Part shown: piece by piece, positions 1 through 9,004 of the stretch
How positions within the stretch are numbered: the stretch's first letter is position 1
How the letters are laid out: each line of letters starts with the position of its first letter
DNA from: Vibrio sp. S9_S30
GTDB taxonomy: Bacteria > Pseudomonadota > Gammaproteobacteria > Enterobacterales > Vibrionaceae
Direction: 5' to 3'
Assembly (NCBI RefSeq): GCF_014694455.1
Contig: NZ_JAAUWT010000021.1
Location: 1-64,000, forward strand
DNA length: 64,000 nucleotides
Program-made: the position numbers and the translations under genes
The notes under the pieces: generated by a model
Told to the model about the DNA's origin: nothing
Seen by the model: the letters and a program-made list of their open reading frames with translations, nothing else
Database searches by the model: none

Positions 1-48
1 TGAAATTCAGCAGTAGCTTGAAGTTCTAAAGAAAATTCAGACATAAAA

Positions 49-80
49 AATCGGTCCCAGATACATATCTGGGACCGATT
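49..80. terminator. perfect inverted repeat, likely intrinsic terminator
   Basis: Two 14-base arms (49-62 and 67-80) are exact reverse complements around a 4-base loop. A run of A precedes the left arm, so a transcript on the minus strand would end in a U run; on the plus strand the tail is poor. It could end a gene lying to the left of the window or act in both directions. No gene in the window clearly uses it. Confidence 0.55.
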
Positions 81-201
81 ATGAAGACTATTAAGGATCG
101 TTCAAGAGTCTTAAACGATCGGCATTATGTCGAAAGACATGGCTTTTTTCGTTCAAAGCGACGAGTTTGTTCCAAACTCATGTCTCAGAGCTCGCCGCCC
201 G

Positions 202-226
202 CGTTGAGTCCCGTCAAGGGGAGCCA
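202..226 (+). pseudogene. possible relic of a tRNA 3' end
   Basis: The stretch reads like a T-loop, T-stem and acceptor end (GTTGAGTCCCGTC, then AGGGGAG and CCA) but has an extra base and no matching 5' T-stem or tRNA body upstream. It sits directly before an intrinsic terminator, as a tRNA would. The resemblance may be chance; no functional tRNA can be folded here. Confidence 0.3.
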
Positions 227-237
227 AAATTCTAAAA

Positions 238-264
238 GCCATGTCGAAAGACGTGGCTTTTTTT
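238..264 (+). terminator. intrinsic terminator with GAAA tetraloop
   Basis: GCCATGTC and GACGTGGC pair (one G-U) around GAAA and are followed by seven T. The copy at 127-147 is the same element with a weaker stem. No complete gene lies directly upstream, which supports the loss of a small RNA or tRNA gene here. Confidence 0.7.
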
Positions 265-618
265 CGTTCAAAGCGACGAGTTTGTTCCAAACCGTCTTCA
301 AAAAGTGGTTGTTATCGTCGTGAACAATTTCAAGACAACAGTCTAACTTTTTGTTTTGTATAGAGACTGGTTCAACGCACCCACGGTATCCACATGTCAA
401 CTGCCTTCGTCTCACCCGTTCCATCTATTTCGTCATCACGAACAACCTAAATGATATTAATTCTCAAAAACTTGGGGATTTTTAAATTTAAAATCATAAA
501 TCTATAATTAACTGACGAATAAACAGTCAAACATCAAAAAACCTTACTCTATCTTGGTTGTTAAATACGTAACAAAGCAGGATAATATTAGGATCTGATT
601 TATTTTTATTGAGATGCC

Positions 619-1200
619 ATGACAGAGTATCTGTTGCTGCTTGTTGGCACCGTTTTGGTCAACAACTTTGTGCTTGTAAAATTTTTAGGCTTATGCCCCT
701 TCATGGGTGTTTCAAAAAAACTTGAAACAGCTATAGGCATGGGTCTGGCGACAACATTTGTCCTTACTTTGGCATCGGTGAGTGCCTACCTCGTTGAAAC
801 CTACATTTTAACGCCGCTAGGTATCGAATATCTCCGCACCATGAGTTTTATTCTTGTTATCGCGGTGGTGGTTCAATTTACCGAAATGGTGGTTCATAAA
901 ACCAGCCCCACGCTATACCGCCTGCTTGGCATTTTTCTACCATTGATTACAACGAATTGTGCCGTTCTTGGTGTCGCATTACTCAACATTAATGAAAATC
1001 ACAATTTTATTGAATCCATTGTTTATGGTTTTGGTGCCGCTGCTGGCTTCTCTATTGTGTTGATTTTATTTGCTTCCATGCGCGAGCGTATTGCCGCAGC
1101 TAATGTTCCTATGCCCTTTCGTGGCGCATCCATCGCAATGATTACCGCCGGATTAATGTCGCTGGCATTCATGGGCTTTACCGGGCTGGTGAAACTGTAA
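619..1200 (+). CDS. rsxA: electron transport complex subunit RsxA (RnfA)
   Basis: A 193-residue, six-helix inner-membrane protein, full length for RsxA/RnfA. It is one of the two mirror-image membrane subunits (with RsxE) of the complex that moves electrons between NADH and ferredoxin, coupled to ion flow; in Escherichia coli the same complex keeps SoxR reduced. The N-terminal segment with NNFVLVKFLGLCPF and the conserved ITTNCAVLGVAL stretch near residue 112 are family signatures carrying membrane cysteines. It is the first gene of rsxABCDGE-nth, and its stop overlaps the rsxB start by one base. The ribosome site (GAG at 610-612) is weak. Confidence 0.96.
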   Translation: MTEYLLLLVGTVLVNNFVLVKFLGLCPFMGVSKKLETAIGMGLATTFVLTLASVSAYLVETYILTPLGIEYLRTMSFILVIAVVVQFTEMVVHKTSPTLYRLLGIFLPLITTNCAVLGVALLNINENHNFIESIVYGFGAAAGFSIVLILFASMRERIAAANVPMPFRGASIAMITAGLMSLAFMGFTGLVKL

Positions 1201-1778
1201 TGAGCAGCATTTTAATTGCGATCATTGCACTTGCAGCCTTGGCGGCCATTTTTGGTGCGATCCTTGGTTTTGCATCGATTAAGTTCAAAGTTCAGGCGGA
1301 TCCGATAGTGGATCAAATCGATGACATTTTGCCTCAGACTCAATGTGGCCAGTGTGGTTACCCTGGCTGTCGCCCTTACGCCGAGGCCATTGCAAATGGC
1401 GACGCCATTACGAAGTGCCCTCCCGGCGGGCAAGCGACCATCGAAAAACTGGCAGATTTGATGGGGGTAGAGCCTGGGGAGGGAGCGCATGACCCAGAGA
1501 AAAGCATCAAAAAAGTTGCTTTCATACACGAAGATATGTGTATAGGTTGCACGAAATGCATTCAAGCCTGCCCAGTCGATGCCATCGTCGGAGGCAATAA
1601 AGCGCTGCATACCGTCATTAAAGACGAATGTACTGGCTGTGATCTCTGTGTCGCACCTTGCCCGACAGATTGCATCGAAATGATTCCAATTGCGCAAACA
1701 ACCGAGACATGGAAGTGGCAATTAAACACAATACCGGTGGTTAACGTCACCGATTCTCAACCTCAAAAATCACAATAA
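1200..1778 (+). CDS. rsxB: electron transport complex subunit RsxB (RnfB), Fe-S protein
   Basis: 192 residues: an N-terminal membrane helix (residues 4-26), a four-cysteine cluster of the 4Fe4S domain (C49, C52, C57, C73), then two classical ferredoxin motifs (C114-C117-C120-C124 and C144-C147-C150-C154). It passes electrons between the soluble and membrane parts of the Rsx complex. ATG at 1200 uses the last base of the rsxA stop, so translation is coupled. All expected cysteines are present. Confidence 0.96.
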   Translation: MSSILIAIIALAALAAIFGAILGFASIKFKVQADPIVDQIDDILPQTQCGQCGYPGCRPYAEAIANGDAITKCPPGGQATIEKLADLMGVEPGEGAHDPEKSIKKVAFIHEDMCIGCTKCIQACPVDAIVGGNKALHTVIKDECTGCDLCVAPCPTDCIEMIPIAQTTETWKWQLNTIPVVNVTDSQPQKSQ

Positions 1779-1790
1779 GAAGGATTGGGT

Positions 1791-4493
1791 ATGTTGTCAC
1801 TCATTGAAAAAATTCGTTCTGGTTACCTCTGGGATTTCCCAGGCGGTATTCACCCACCGGAAAACAAACGTCAATCTAACCAATCAAAATTGCAGACATT
1901 ACCGCTTCCTCAAGAATTGGTTATTCCTGTAAAACAACATATTGGGAAACCTGGTGATCTCGCGGTATCTATAGGTGAGCGCGTCGTCAAAGGTCAGCCA
2001 CTGACTTGTTGTTCATTAAGCTTCATGCTCCCAATTCATGCCCCAACATCCGGCACCATTACCGCTATTGAACCAAGAACAACGGCTCACCCATCTGGTT
2101 TAACCGAGTTGTCCGTCATTATTGAACCCGACGGAAAAGAGGAATGGGGAAAAAAGACCCCGATTGCGAACTACGAGCAAGAAACGTCAGATGACTTAAT
2201 TGAAGCCATCCGTCAGGCTGGCGTGTCGGGAATGGGGGGCGCAGGTTTTCCAACGGCAAAAAAAATTCAGTCGGGCTTAGCAAAAACGAAAATACTCATT
2301 GTCAATGCCGCAGAATGCGAGCCTTACATCACCGCTGATGACACATTGATACAAGAGCATGCGGAAGAGATCATCACAGGCATAGAAATTGTTGAGCACA
2401 TCCTTAAACCTGAGCTCACCATAATAGGCATTGAAGACAACAAGCCAGAAGCCATTAAAGCGTTGCAAGTTGCAGCTACAGCAAAAGATCTCGTGATTCG
2501 AGTGATTCCCACCAAGTATCCTTCAGGTGGTGAAAAGCAACTCATCAAAATATTGACCAATATGGAAGTTCCAGCCAACGGCATTCCAGCCGATATTGGC
2601 ATACTGGTCCAAAATGTCGGTTCAATGCATGCCATTAAGCGCGCAATCGTCGACGGCGAGCCGCTTATCCAACGCGTTGTTACCCTGACAGGAAAAACGT
2701 TCAAACAGCCTCGTAACGTTTGGGCTTTGATCGGTTCGCCTGTTTCACACTTACTGGAACACGCAGACTACCAAGCCGATAAAAAGTCACCTCGGCTGAT
2801 CATGGGGGGGCCCATGATGGGGTTTGCCTTGCCGCATGCTAACGTTCCCATTACCAAAACCGCCAACTGCATTCTTGCGCCCGCTCGTCAGGAATTACCT
2901 GTTGAACGCGACGAGATGGAATGCATTCGCTGTGGTGAATGTGCAGAGGTATGCCCAGCTTCTTTGCTTCCACAACAGCTTCAGTGGTACGCAAAAGATC
3001 AAGACTATGACAAATGTGAAGAACTCAATCTAAAAGATTGTATCGAATGTGGCGCTTGTGCGTTTGTCTGTCCAAGTGAAATTCCCTTAGTTCACTACTA
3101 TCGTGAAGCGAAAGCGGAAATTCGTACTCGTAAAGAAGAAGCCATCGCCGCTGATCGTGCTAAAAAGCGCTTCGAAGAAAAAAATGCTCGAATAGAACGC
3201 GATAAGCTTGCTCGTGAAAGTAAATTCAAAAAAGCCGCGGAAGCGCGCCGTAAAGATTTGAAGACAGGCGACGGTGATGATGCCATTGCCGCCGCCATTG
3301 CCAGAGTAAAAGCTCAAAAGGCACAAACAACGACAACAGATGAAGTAAAACCTGCCGTCGCTGCAGCCATCGCTCGCGCCAAAGCAAAACAGGCTGAAGC
3401 CATGAAATCGGGACAATCTGAACCCGACAACAGTGAAATGGCAAAGCTAAGAGAAGAGCGCAAGCGTCAAGCAAGAGAGCGTAAAGCCTTAAAAGTAAAC
3501 GAAACGACCGATTCAGAATCGAAAGACAAGCAAGAGACAAATAAAAAAGAGGCCGTCGCCGCAGCCATCGCTCGTGCTAAAGCAAAAAAAGCAGCCCAGC
3601 CAGAACAAACAGACGCAGTGGGAAGCGAGAAGAAAGCTGCGGTCGCCGCTGCCATTGCAAGGGCGAAAGCGCGTAAGGCTCAGCAAGCTCAATCAACTGA
3701 AAGTGACGACTTGGATTCGAACGAGCTAGCGACGGAAGCACCTGTTGAGGACGATCCGAAAAAAGCCGCAGTCGCGGCGGCCATTGCAAGAGCGAAAGCG
3801 CGTAAGGCTCAGCAAGCTCAAGCCAATAAAAGTGACGACTTGGATTCGAACGACCCAGCGACGGAAACGCCTGTTGAGGACGATCCGAAAAAAGCCGCAG
3901 TCGCCGCTGCCATCGCCAGGGCGAAAGCGCGTAAAGCTCAGCAAGCTCAATCGACTGAAAGTGACGACTTGGATTCGAACGAGCCAGCGACGGAAGCACC
4001 TGTTGAGGACGATCCGAAAAAAGCCGCAGTCGCTGCGGCCATTGCAAGAGCGAAAGCGCGTAAGGCTCAGCAAGCTCAATCAACTGAAAATGACGACTTG
4101 GATTCGAACGAGCCAGCGACGAAAACGCCTGTTGAAGACGATCCGAAAAAAGCCGCAGTCACCGCTGCCATTGCAAGGGCGAAAGCGCGTAAGGCTCAGC
4201 AAGCTCAAGCCAATAAAAGTGACGACTTGGATTCGAACGAGACAGCGACGGAAACGCCTGTTGAGGACGATCCGAAAAAAGCCGCAGTCGCTGCGGCCAT
4301 TGCAAGAGCGAAAGCGCGTAAGGCTCAGCAAGCTCAAGCCAATAAAAGTGACGACTTGGATTCGAACGAGACAGCGACGGAAACGCCTGTTGAGGACGAT
4401 CCGAAAAAAGCAGCAGTCGCTGCGGCCATTGCAAGGGCGAAAGCGCGTAAAGCAGAACAACAAAAACGTAATCAATCTGAGGAAAATGATTAG
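1791..4493 (+). CDS. rsxC: electron transport complex subunit RsxC (RnfC) with repeat tail
   Basis: About 900 residues. RsxC is the peripheral NADH/FMN-binding subunit. The core (to about residue 450) has the RnfC N-terminal segment, a Rossmann-like SLBB region (GMGGAGFPTAKK, about residue 145) and two ferredoxin motifs (CIRCGECAEVCP, CIECGACAFVCP). The ATG at 1791 is chosen over the in-frame TTG at 1785 because AGAAGGA at 1778-1784 is at good spacing for 1791. The remaining 440 or so residues are a charged, alanine-rich predicted helical tail dominated by AAIARAKARKAQQAQ units. Its end overlaps the GTG start of rsxD. Confidence 0.95.
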   Translation: MLSLIEKIRSGYLWDFPGGIHPPENKRQSNQSKLQTLPLPQELVIPVKQHIGKPGDLAVSIGERVVKGQPLTCCSLSFMLPIHAPTSGTITAIEPRTTAHPSGLTELSVIIEPDGKEEWGKKTPIANYEQETSDDLIEAIRQAGVSGMGGAGFPTAKKIQSGLAKTKILIVNAAECEPYITADDTLIQEHAEEIITGIEIVEHILKPELTIIGIEDNKPEAIKALQVAATAKDLVIRVIPTKYPSGGEKQLIKILTNMEVPANGIPADIGILVQNVGSMHAIKRAIVDGEPLIQRVVTLTGKTFKQPRNVWALIGSPVSHLLEHADYQADKKSPRLIMGGPMMGFALPHANVPITKTANCILAPARQELPVERDEMECIRCGECAEVCPASLLPQQLQWYAKDQDYDKCEELNLKDCIECGACAFVCPSEIPLVHYYREAKAEIRTRKEEAIAADRAKKRFEEKNARIERDKLARESKFKKAAEARRKDLKTGDGDDAIAAAIARVKAQKAQTTTTDEVKPAVAAAIARAKAKQAEAMKSGQSEPDNSEMAKLREERKRQARERKALKVNETTDSESKDKQETNKKEAVAAAIARAKAKKAAQPEQTDAVGSEKKAAVAAAIARAKARKAQQAQSTESDDLDSNELATEAPVEDDPKKAAVAAAIARAKARKAQQAQANKSDDLDSNDPATETPVEDDPKKAAVAAAIARAKARKAQQAQSTESDDLDSNEPATEAPVEDDPKKAAVAAAIARAKARKAQQAQSTENDDLDSNEPATKTPVEDDPKKAAVTAAIARAKARKAQQAQANKSDDLDSNETATETPVEDDPKKAAVAAAIARAKARKAQQAQANKSDDLDSNETATETPVEDDPKKAAVAAAIARAKARKAEQQKRNQSEEND
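3636..4409 (+). repeat. six tandem 129-bp repeats inside rsxC
   Basis: Six exact-length 129-bp units start at 3636, 3765, 3894, 4023, 4152 and 4281, with a seventh partial unit to the stop. Each encodes 43 residues: an AIARAKARKAQQAQ helix, an acidic DDLDSN segment and a VEDDPKK linker. Units vary at a few positions in a mosaic pattern (STES or ANKS; EAP or ETP), which fits duplication and gene conversion. The period is a multiple of three, so copy changes keep the frame. Confidence 0.95.
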
Positions 4494-5545
4494 TGGCATT
4501 TTTTATTGCTAGCTCTCCACACGCACGTAATCGACGCAGCACGCCCGATTTAATGAGGTGGGTGGCTTTATGTGCGCTACCAGGTCTTGTCGCTCAAACT
4601 TACTTCTTCGGCTGGGGTACGCTCATTCAGCTTATTTTTGCCATGACTTTAGCGATAAGTTTCGAAGCCATTGTGATGCTAGTAAGAAAACGCAACCCGG
4701 TTTCAGCTCTTCGGGATTACAGCGCTGTTGTTACGGCTTGGTTATTAGCGGTAGCCATCCCTCCCCTCTCCCCATGGTGGATGCTCGTTATCGGGGTATT
4801 CTTTGCCATCGTCATTGCGAAGCATTTATACGGTGGTCTGGGGCAGAATATTTTTAACCCCGCGATGGTTGCCTATGTTGTTTTGTTGATCTCTTTTCCA
4901 GTTCAAATGACTAGCTGGCTATCCCCTTTCGCCATCAGTCCGTTTCATGTCGATTTTTCTGGTGCTTTGTCTCTTATCTTCACTGGCTTTAATCAAGATG
5001 GTTTCTCTCTTCAGCAGGTCAGAACGGGCATAGACGGTATTACCATGGCCACCCCGTTAGATGCCATTAAAACATCGTTGCAAACAGGTCTTACGCTTAG
5101 TGAAATTTCCCAAAAGCCTCAATTTGCAGGGATTGCTGGAGTGGGGTGGGGATGGGTTAACCTAGCTTATCTTATCGGCGGGCTGGTGTTAATAAAGCTA
5201 CGAATCATTCAGTGGTACATCCCAGCAGGATTTTTAGGATCCTTGGTCATTATGTCGATGGTTTTTACTCTTCTGATCCCAGGGGAAACTGCTCCTGTTA
5301 CGATGCAATTGTTATCTGGCGCGACGATGCTGGGGGCCTTTTTTATTGCCACGGATCCGGTATCTGCCTCAACAACCGTACGGGGACGATTGCTTTTCGG
5401 GGCATTAATTGGGGCTTTGGTCTTTATTATCCGCACATGGGGGGGATTCCCTGATGGTGTTGCTTTCGCCGTATTATTAGCCAATATGTGTGTGCCACTC
5501 ATCGATTACTATACCAAGCCACGAACGTACGGGCATAAGGGGTAA
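4493..5545 (+). CDS. rsxD: electron transport complex subunit RsxD (RnfD)
   Basis: 350-residue polytopic membrane subunit of the Rsx complex that carries a covalently bound flavin. The GTG start overlaps the rsxC TAG by one base and has GAGGA upstream; the N-terminus (MAFFIASSPHARNRRS) matches RsxD proteins. The flavinylation threonine is expected in the S/T-GAT-like region; the stretch DGITMATPLDAIK near residue 183 fits it. About nine to ten membrane helices. Confidence 0.95.
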   Translation: MAFFIASSPHARNRRSTPDLMRWVALCALPGLVAQTYFFGWGTLIQLIFAMTLAISFEAIVMLVRKRNPVSALRDYSAVVTAWLLAVAIPPLSPWWMLVIGVFFAIVIAKHLYGGLGQNIFNPAMVAYVVLLISFPVQMTSWLSPFAISPFHVDFSGALSLIFTGFNQDGFSLQQVRTGIDGITMATPLDAIKTSLQTGLTLSEISQKPQFAGIAGVGWGWVNLAYLIGGLVLIKLRIIQWYIPAGFLGSLVIMSMVFTLLIPGETAPVTMQLLSGATMLGAFFIATDPVSASTTVRGRLLFGALIGALVFIIRTWGGFPDGVAFAVLLANMCVPLIDYYTKPRTYGHKG

Positions 5546-5547
5546 AC

Positions 5548-6177
5548 ATGCTGAATGCGATTAAGAAAAATGGAGCCGTTCTTGCCATGTTTGCCTGTGC
5601 CTCAACAGGGTTGGTCGCCATTACAAACGCATTGACCAAATCCACCATTCAGGAACAAGAACAAGCGCAATTGATGTCGGTTCTTAATGAAGTGGTTCCA
5701 TCCGATATGTACGACAATCCCCTCTTTTCTGCTTGTGTGATCGTAGAGTCTCCAGCGCTTGGTTCCGATCCCGTCCATGCTTATATCGCATCCAAACAAG
5801 GCAATGTGGCAGCTTACGCGATTGAAGCCATTGCCCCTGATGGTTACAACGGAAGGATCAAATTGATTGTGGGCGTGTCTGCTACTGGTGAAATTTTAGG
5901 CACGCGTGTCTTGTCTCATACAGAGACCCCTGGATTAGGTGACAAAATTGAGCTTCGAATATCGGATTGGATCCTCTCTTTTAATGGTAAATCCGTTACG
6001 AGCCCTGAAGACACTGCGTGGGGCGTCAGAAAAGACGGCGGGCAATTCGACCAATTCACGGGGGCAACCATTACCCCAAGAGCCGTTGTTAAAGCCGTGA
6101 AACAAGCGGTATGGTATGTTACGCAAAACCAGCAACACATTCGTTCGATGCCATTCAACTGTGGGAGTAACTCATGA
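5548..6177 (+). CDS. rsxG: electron transport complex subunit RsxG (RnfG), FMN-binding
   Basis: 209 residues with one N-terminal membrane helix and a periplasmic FMN-binding domain. The motif FTGATITPRAVVKA near residue 172 holds the threonine to which FMN is attached by ApbE. SHTETPGLGDKIE is also a family hallmark. ATG at 5548 follows AAGGGG. The 3' end overlaps the rsxE start by four bases. Confidence 0.95.
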   Translation: MLNAIKKNGAVLAMFACASTGLVAITNALTKSTIQEQEQAQLMSVLNEVVPSDMYDNPLFSACVIVESPALGSDPVHAYIASKQGNVAAYAIEAIAPDGYNGRIKLIVGVSATGEILGTRVLSHTETPGLGDKIELRISDWILSFNGKSVTSPEDTAWGVRKDGGQFDQFTGATITPRAVVKAVKQAVWYVTQNQQHIRSMPFNCGSNS

Positions 6178-6866
6178 CCACTCATAAAACTCTGATAAAA
6201 AATGGGATATGGGAAAATAACCCGGCACTCGTTCAGCTACTTGGTTTGTGCCCATTACTTGCGGTTTCATCCACTGTAACCAACGCACTGGGGCTTGGGC
6301 TCGCCACTTTGCTTGTTCAGGTTGGTTCCAATGTGGTTGTGTCCCTAGTGAGAGACTACGTGCCCAAAGAAGTACGTATACCCATTTTCGTGATGATCAT
6401 CGCGTCATTGGTGACTTGTGTTCAACTACTAATGAATGCCTATGCTTATGGGCTTTACCTTTCACTTGGTATATTCATTCCTCTCATTGTAACCAACTGC
6501 ATCATTATTGGACGCGCTGAAGCGTTCGCCTCCAAAAACCCAGTCTTACCTTCTGCATTAGATGGATTTTGGATGGGAATGGGAATGATGCTTGTCCTAG
6601 TGGTACTCGGTGCCATGCGTGAAGTAATTGGCAATGGGACTTTGTTTGATGGGGCGGATATTTTACTAGGCGCATGGGCAACGGTATTAAGAGTAGAAGT
6701 CTTCCAATTTGATAACAGTTTCTTGCTGGCTCTTCTTCCACCCGGTGCCTTCTTCGGCGTTGGATTGTTGATAGCCGCCAAAAATGCAATAGATAAACAC
6801 ATAGCGTCACGCCAACCCAAAGAAGAAAAACCAGAAATTGAACGAGCGCGTGTCACCAATACATAA
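6174..6866 (+). CDS. rsxE: electron transport complex subunit RsxE (RnfE)
   Basis: 230-residue, six-helix membrane subunit, homologous to RsxA and inserted in the opposite orientation. Conserved NPALVQLLGLCPLLAVS (from about residue 16) and IVTNCIIIGRAEAFASKNP are present. It completes the rsxABCDGE set in the standard gene order. A 35-base gap with no terminator leads to nth, so read-through into nth is likely. Confidence 0.96.
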   Translation: MTTHKTLIKNGIWENNPALVQLLGLCPLLAVSSTVTNALGLGLATLLVQVGSNVVVSLVRDYVPKEVRIPIFVMIIASLVTCVQLLMNAYAYGLYLSLGIFIPLIVTNCIIIGRAEAFASKNPVLPSALDGFWMGMGMMLVLVVLGAMREVIGNGTLFDGADILLGAWATVLRVEVFQFDNSFLLALLPPGAFFGVGLLIAAKNAIDKHIASRQPKEEKPEIERARVTNT

Positions 6867-6901
6867 AAATAAATCGATAAAAACACGGGAAGCAGCCTTA
6901 A

Positions 6902-7537
6902 ATGAATAACACCAAAAGAAAGGAAATCCTTGAAAGGCTAAGAGCAAATAACCCAAAGCCGGAAACCGAGCTAAACTGGAGCACACCGTTTGAATTACTG
7001 ATCGCCGTGTTGCTGTCCGCGCAAGCAACCGATGTGAGTGTCAATAAAGCCACAGACAAGCTGTACCCTGTTGCAAACACGCCTCAGGGATTGCTCGAAC
7101 TTGGTGTCGATGGCGTCAAGGACTACATCAAGACGATTGGATTGTTTAACTCTAAAGCTGAGAATGTCATCAAAACGTGTCAGATCTTGCTGGAAAAACA
7201 CGGTGGCGAAGTGCCCGAAGACAGAGATGCCTTGGTCGCTCTGCCCGGGGTGGGTCGAAAGACAGCAAACGTGGTATTAAATACCGCGTTCGGCTGGCCG
7301 ACCATCGCGGTTGATACACACATTTTTAGAGTATCGAATCGTACTAAATTTGCCATGGGAAAAAATGTCGACGACGTTGAAGAAAAATTGCTGAAAGTCG
7401 TTCCTAAAGAGTTCAAATTGGACGTTCATCATTGGCTCATATTACACGGTCGATACACGTGCGTTGCGCGAAAGCCGCGCTGTGGCAGTTGCATCATCGA
7501 AGACTTGTGTGAATTCAAAGACAAAACGGACATCTGA
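6902..7537 (+). CDS. nth: endonuclease III
   Basis: 211 residues, the usual size. DNA glycosylase/AP lyase of base-excision repair acting on oxidised pyrimidines. The helix-hairpin-helix LPGVGRKTANVV carries the catalytic lysine K120, followed by the catalytic aspartate D138 (AVDTHIFRVSNR). The 4Fe4S cysteines are C187, C194, C197 and C203. It sits after rsxE as in many gamma-proteobacteria, where this operon links redox control and oxidative DNA repair. Confidence 0.97.
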   Translation: MNNTKRKEILERLRANNPKPETELNWSTPFELLIAVLLSAQATDVSVNKATDKLYPVANTPQGLLELGVDGVKDYIKTIGLFNSKAENVIKTCQILLEKHGGEVPEDRDALVALPGVGRKTANVVLNTAFGWPTIAVDTHIFRVSNRTKFAMGKNVDDVEEKLLKVVPKEFKLDVHHWLILHGRYTCVARKPRCGSCIIEDLCEFKDKTDI

Positions 7538-7565
7538 TTCTTACCTTGACATAAGAAAACACCAT

Positions 7566-7598
7566 AAAAAACGCCCACAAGAAAGGGTGGGCGTTTTC
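7566..7598. terminator. bidirectional intrinsic terminator
   Basis: ACGCCCAC (7571-7578) pairs with GTGGGCGT (7587-7594); AAAAA precedes and TTTT follows. It separates the convergent nth and ABC-transporter operons and can serve both. Confidence 0.9.
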
Positions 7599-7618
7599 AT
7601 TTCTATACCGTTATGGCG

Positions 7619-9004
7619 CTATATACAAATAACCTCATCACACAATTTACGTAGCGCGACTTGGTCGTGGCTGATCAATACCAGTGCGAAACCAATCTCA
7701 GAGCTCAATTCCACCAGCAATTGAAGCGTATTCGCCGCGGTGATGGGATCCAATCGAGACGTCGGTTCATCGGCAATGAGTAAACTAGGCTTCATCAATA
7801 ATGCCCTTAGTATTGCAAACCGCTGAAGCTCCCCACCAGACACTTGCGTTATTTTCCTTTCGAGAACGTTGGCATTTAAGTTCAGCCTGTCCAGTAATTT
7901 CTGCACGGTTTTATCGTCAAACTGCACCAGCTGTCTTAAGTCTTGCAAAAGTGCATTTAGGCTTACCGCTCTGGACAAGGCACTCGGCGGATCTTGATAG
8001 AGCTTTAACGCCTTACCCCTTTCAATATCTTGATGGTGAATGATTTTCCCATCCGTTGGAGGGATAAGCCCGAGTAATATATCCGCTAGAGTCGATTTTC
8101 CCCTCCCACTGTCACCGCTGATTCCAACAACAGATTGCTCAAAAATATCAAAACTTAAATCAGAAAACAGTGTGTTTCCATTTCTGGTCATTTTTAAAGA
8201 ATCAGCCGAAATAAGAAGAGCTAAGTCAGCACACTTATCTCGATACACCCAGTTCTTCGGGTGCGCGGCAATTAAAGATTGAGCATATTCAGACTGAGGG
8301 GAGGCAATCACTTTCTTCCCCTCTCCCCGCTCTAATACCACACCCTTACGCATAACAATCACTTCACCCTCCAACGCTTCGGCGAGTTCTATGTCATGAG
8401 TAATGACCAGTACTGCTCCTTTTTCTTTATGCGCTTTTAGATGTTTACCGATTTGCTTTTGGCGGCTTGTATCCAACCCTTTTGTTGGTTCATCAGCAAT
8501 CAGCAATGTCCCGCCGGCTTGCGTGGCACACAAGTACGCCACGCGTTGCGCCATGCCACCTGAAAGTTCACTAGGCAACTTCGTTTCATCGCCAGAAAGT
8601 TGCACACGTTTAAATGCATCCGAAAGACGGCTATCTAACATTGGTTCGTCAATCGCGTTGACCAACTGATCAACTTCCCTAACCTGCTCTCCAGCATTCA
8701 TCAAAGGGCTCAAAGCAAACCAAGGTTCTTGCGGCAATACGGAAACTTTTTTACCCCATAGTGCCTCTCGCTCTTCCTTGCTTCGCGACGATTGAGCACG
8801 ATCGAAAAGCGTGATCTCTCCGCTGTAAGACAAACCTTCAGGAAGGTTACCTATGATGGCATTCGCTAACAGGCTTTTACCCGATCCTGTTTCACCAAGT
8901 ATAATGAGAACTTCCCCATCTTTAACTTCAAAAGACACAGGCTCAACCAGTGTCCCTTCGGGACCGGAGATAGACAAGTTCTGAACGTCTAGCATACACG
9001 TCAT
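7619..9004 (-). CDS. fused double-ATPase of a nickel/peptide-type ABC importer
   Basis: 461 residues holding two ABC nucleotide-binding domains in one chain. First domain: Walker A GETGSGKSLL, signature LSGGMAQRV, Walker B LLIADEPTKGLD. Second: Walker A GDSGRGKSTL, signature VSGGELQRF, Walker B LLIADEPTSRLD. This equals a DppD/DppF or NikD/NikE pair joined. The start at 9004 is chosen because GAGGAGAG lies upstream and the ATGA overlap couples it to the permease; an upstream extension would lie inside the permease gene. It energises the transporter encoded at 9001-12258. Confidence 0.9.
   Translation of the reverse strand: MTCMLDVQNLSISGPEGTLVEPVSFEVKDGEVLIILGETGSGKSLLANAIIGNLPEGLSYSGEITLFDRAQSSRSKEEREALWGKKVSVLPQEPWFALSPLMNAGEQVREVDQLVNAIDEPMLDSRLSDAFKRVQLSGDETKLPSELSGGMAQRVAYLCATQAGGTLLIADEPTKGLDTSRQKQIGKHLKAHKEKGAVLVITHDIELAEALEGEVIVMRKGVVLERGEGKKVIASPQSEYAQSLIAAHPKNWVYRDKCADLALLISADSLKMTRNGNTLFSDLSFDIFEQSVVGISGDSGRGKSTLADILLGLIPPTDGKIIHHQDIERGKALKLYQDPPSALSRAVSLNALLQDLRQLVQFDDKTVQKLLDRLNLNANVLERKITQVSGGELQRFAILRALLMKPSLLIADEPTSRLDPITAANTLQLLVELSSEIGFALVLISHDQVALRKLCDEVICI

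Larger units (their letters stand above)
127..292. repeat. two ~51-bp direct repeats (terminator plus downstream sequence)
   Basis: Positions 127-177 and 241-292 are nearly identical, differing by one substitution in the stem and one extra T in the T run. Each unit holds a GAAA-loop hairpin, a T run, then a shared sequence ending in TTGTTCCAAAC. The sequence between the copies resembles a tRNA 3' end. The arrangement is what is left when a tandem tRNA-plus-terminator array loses its tRNA bodies. Confidence 0.7.

Noticed and set aside
1..44. Minus-strand reading frame starting at 44 and running off the left edge (MSEFSLELQATAEF)
   Set aside because: The start codon abuts the T run of the hairpin at 49-80 with no free ribosome site, and only 14 codons are visible; could be a real gene start but cannot be supported.
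185..424. Minus-strand 79-codon frame upstream of rsxA
   Set aside because: It runs through the duplicated terminator units, has no ribosome site and no recognisable protein content.
3577..4542. Long frames in other phases across the rsxC repeat region
   Set aside because: They are by-products of the 129-bp repeat, which keeps every phase open; their predicted proteins are arginine/leucine repeats with no start context.
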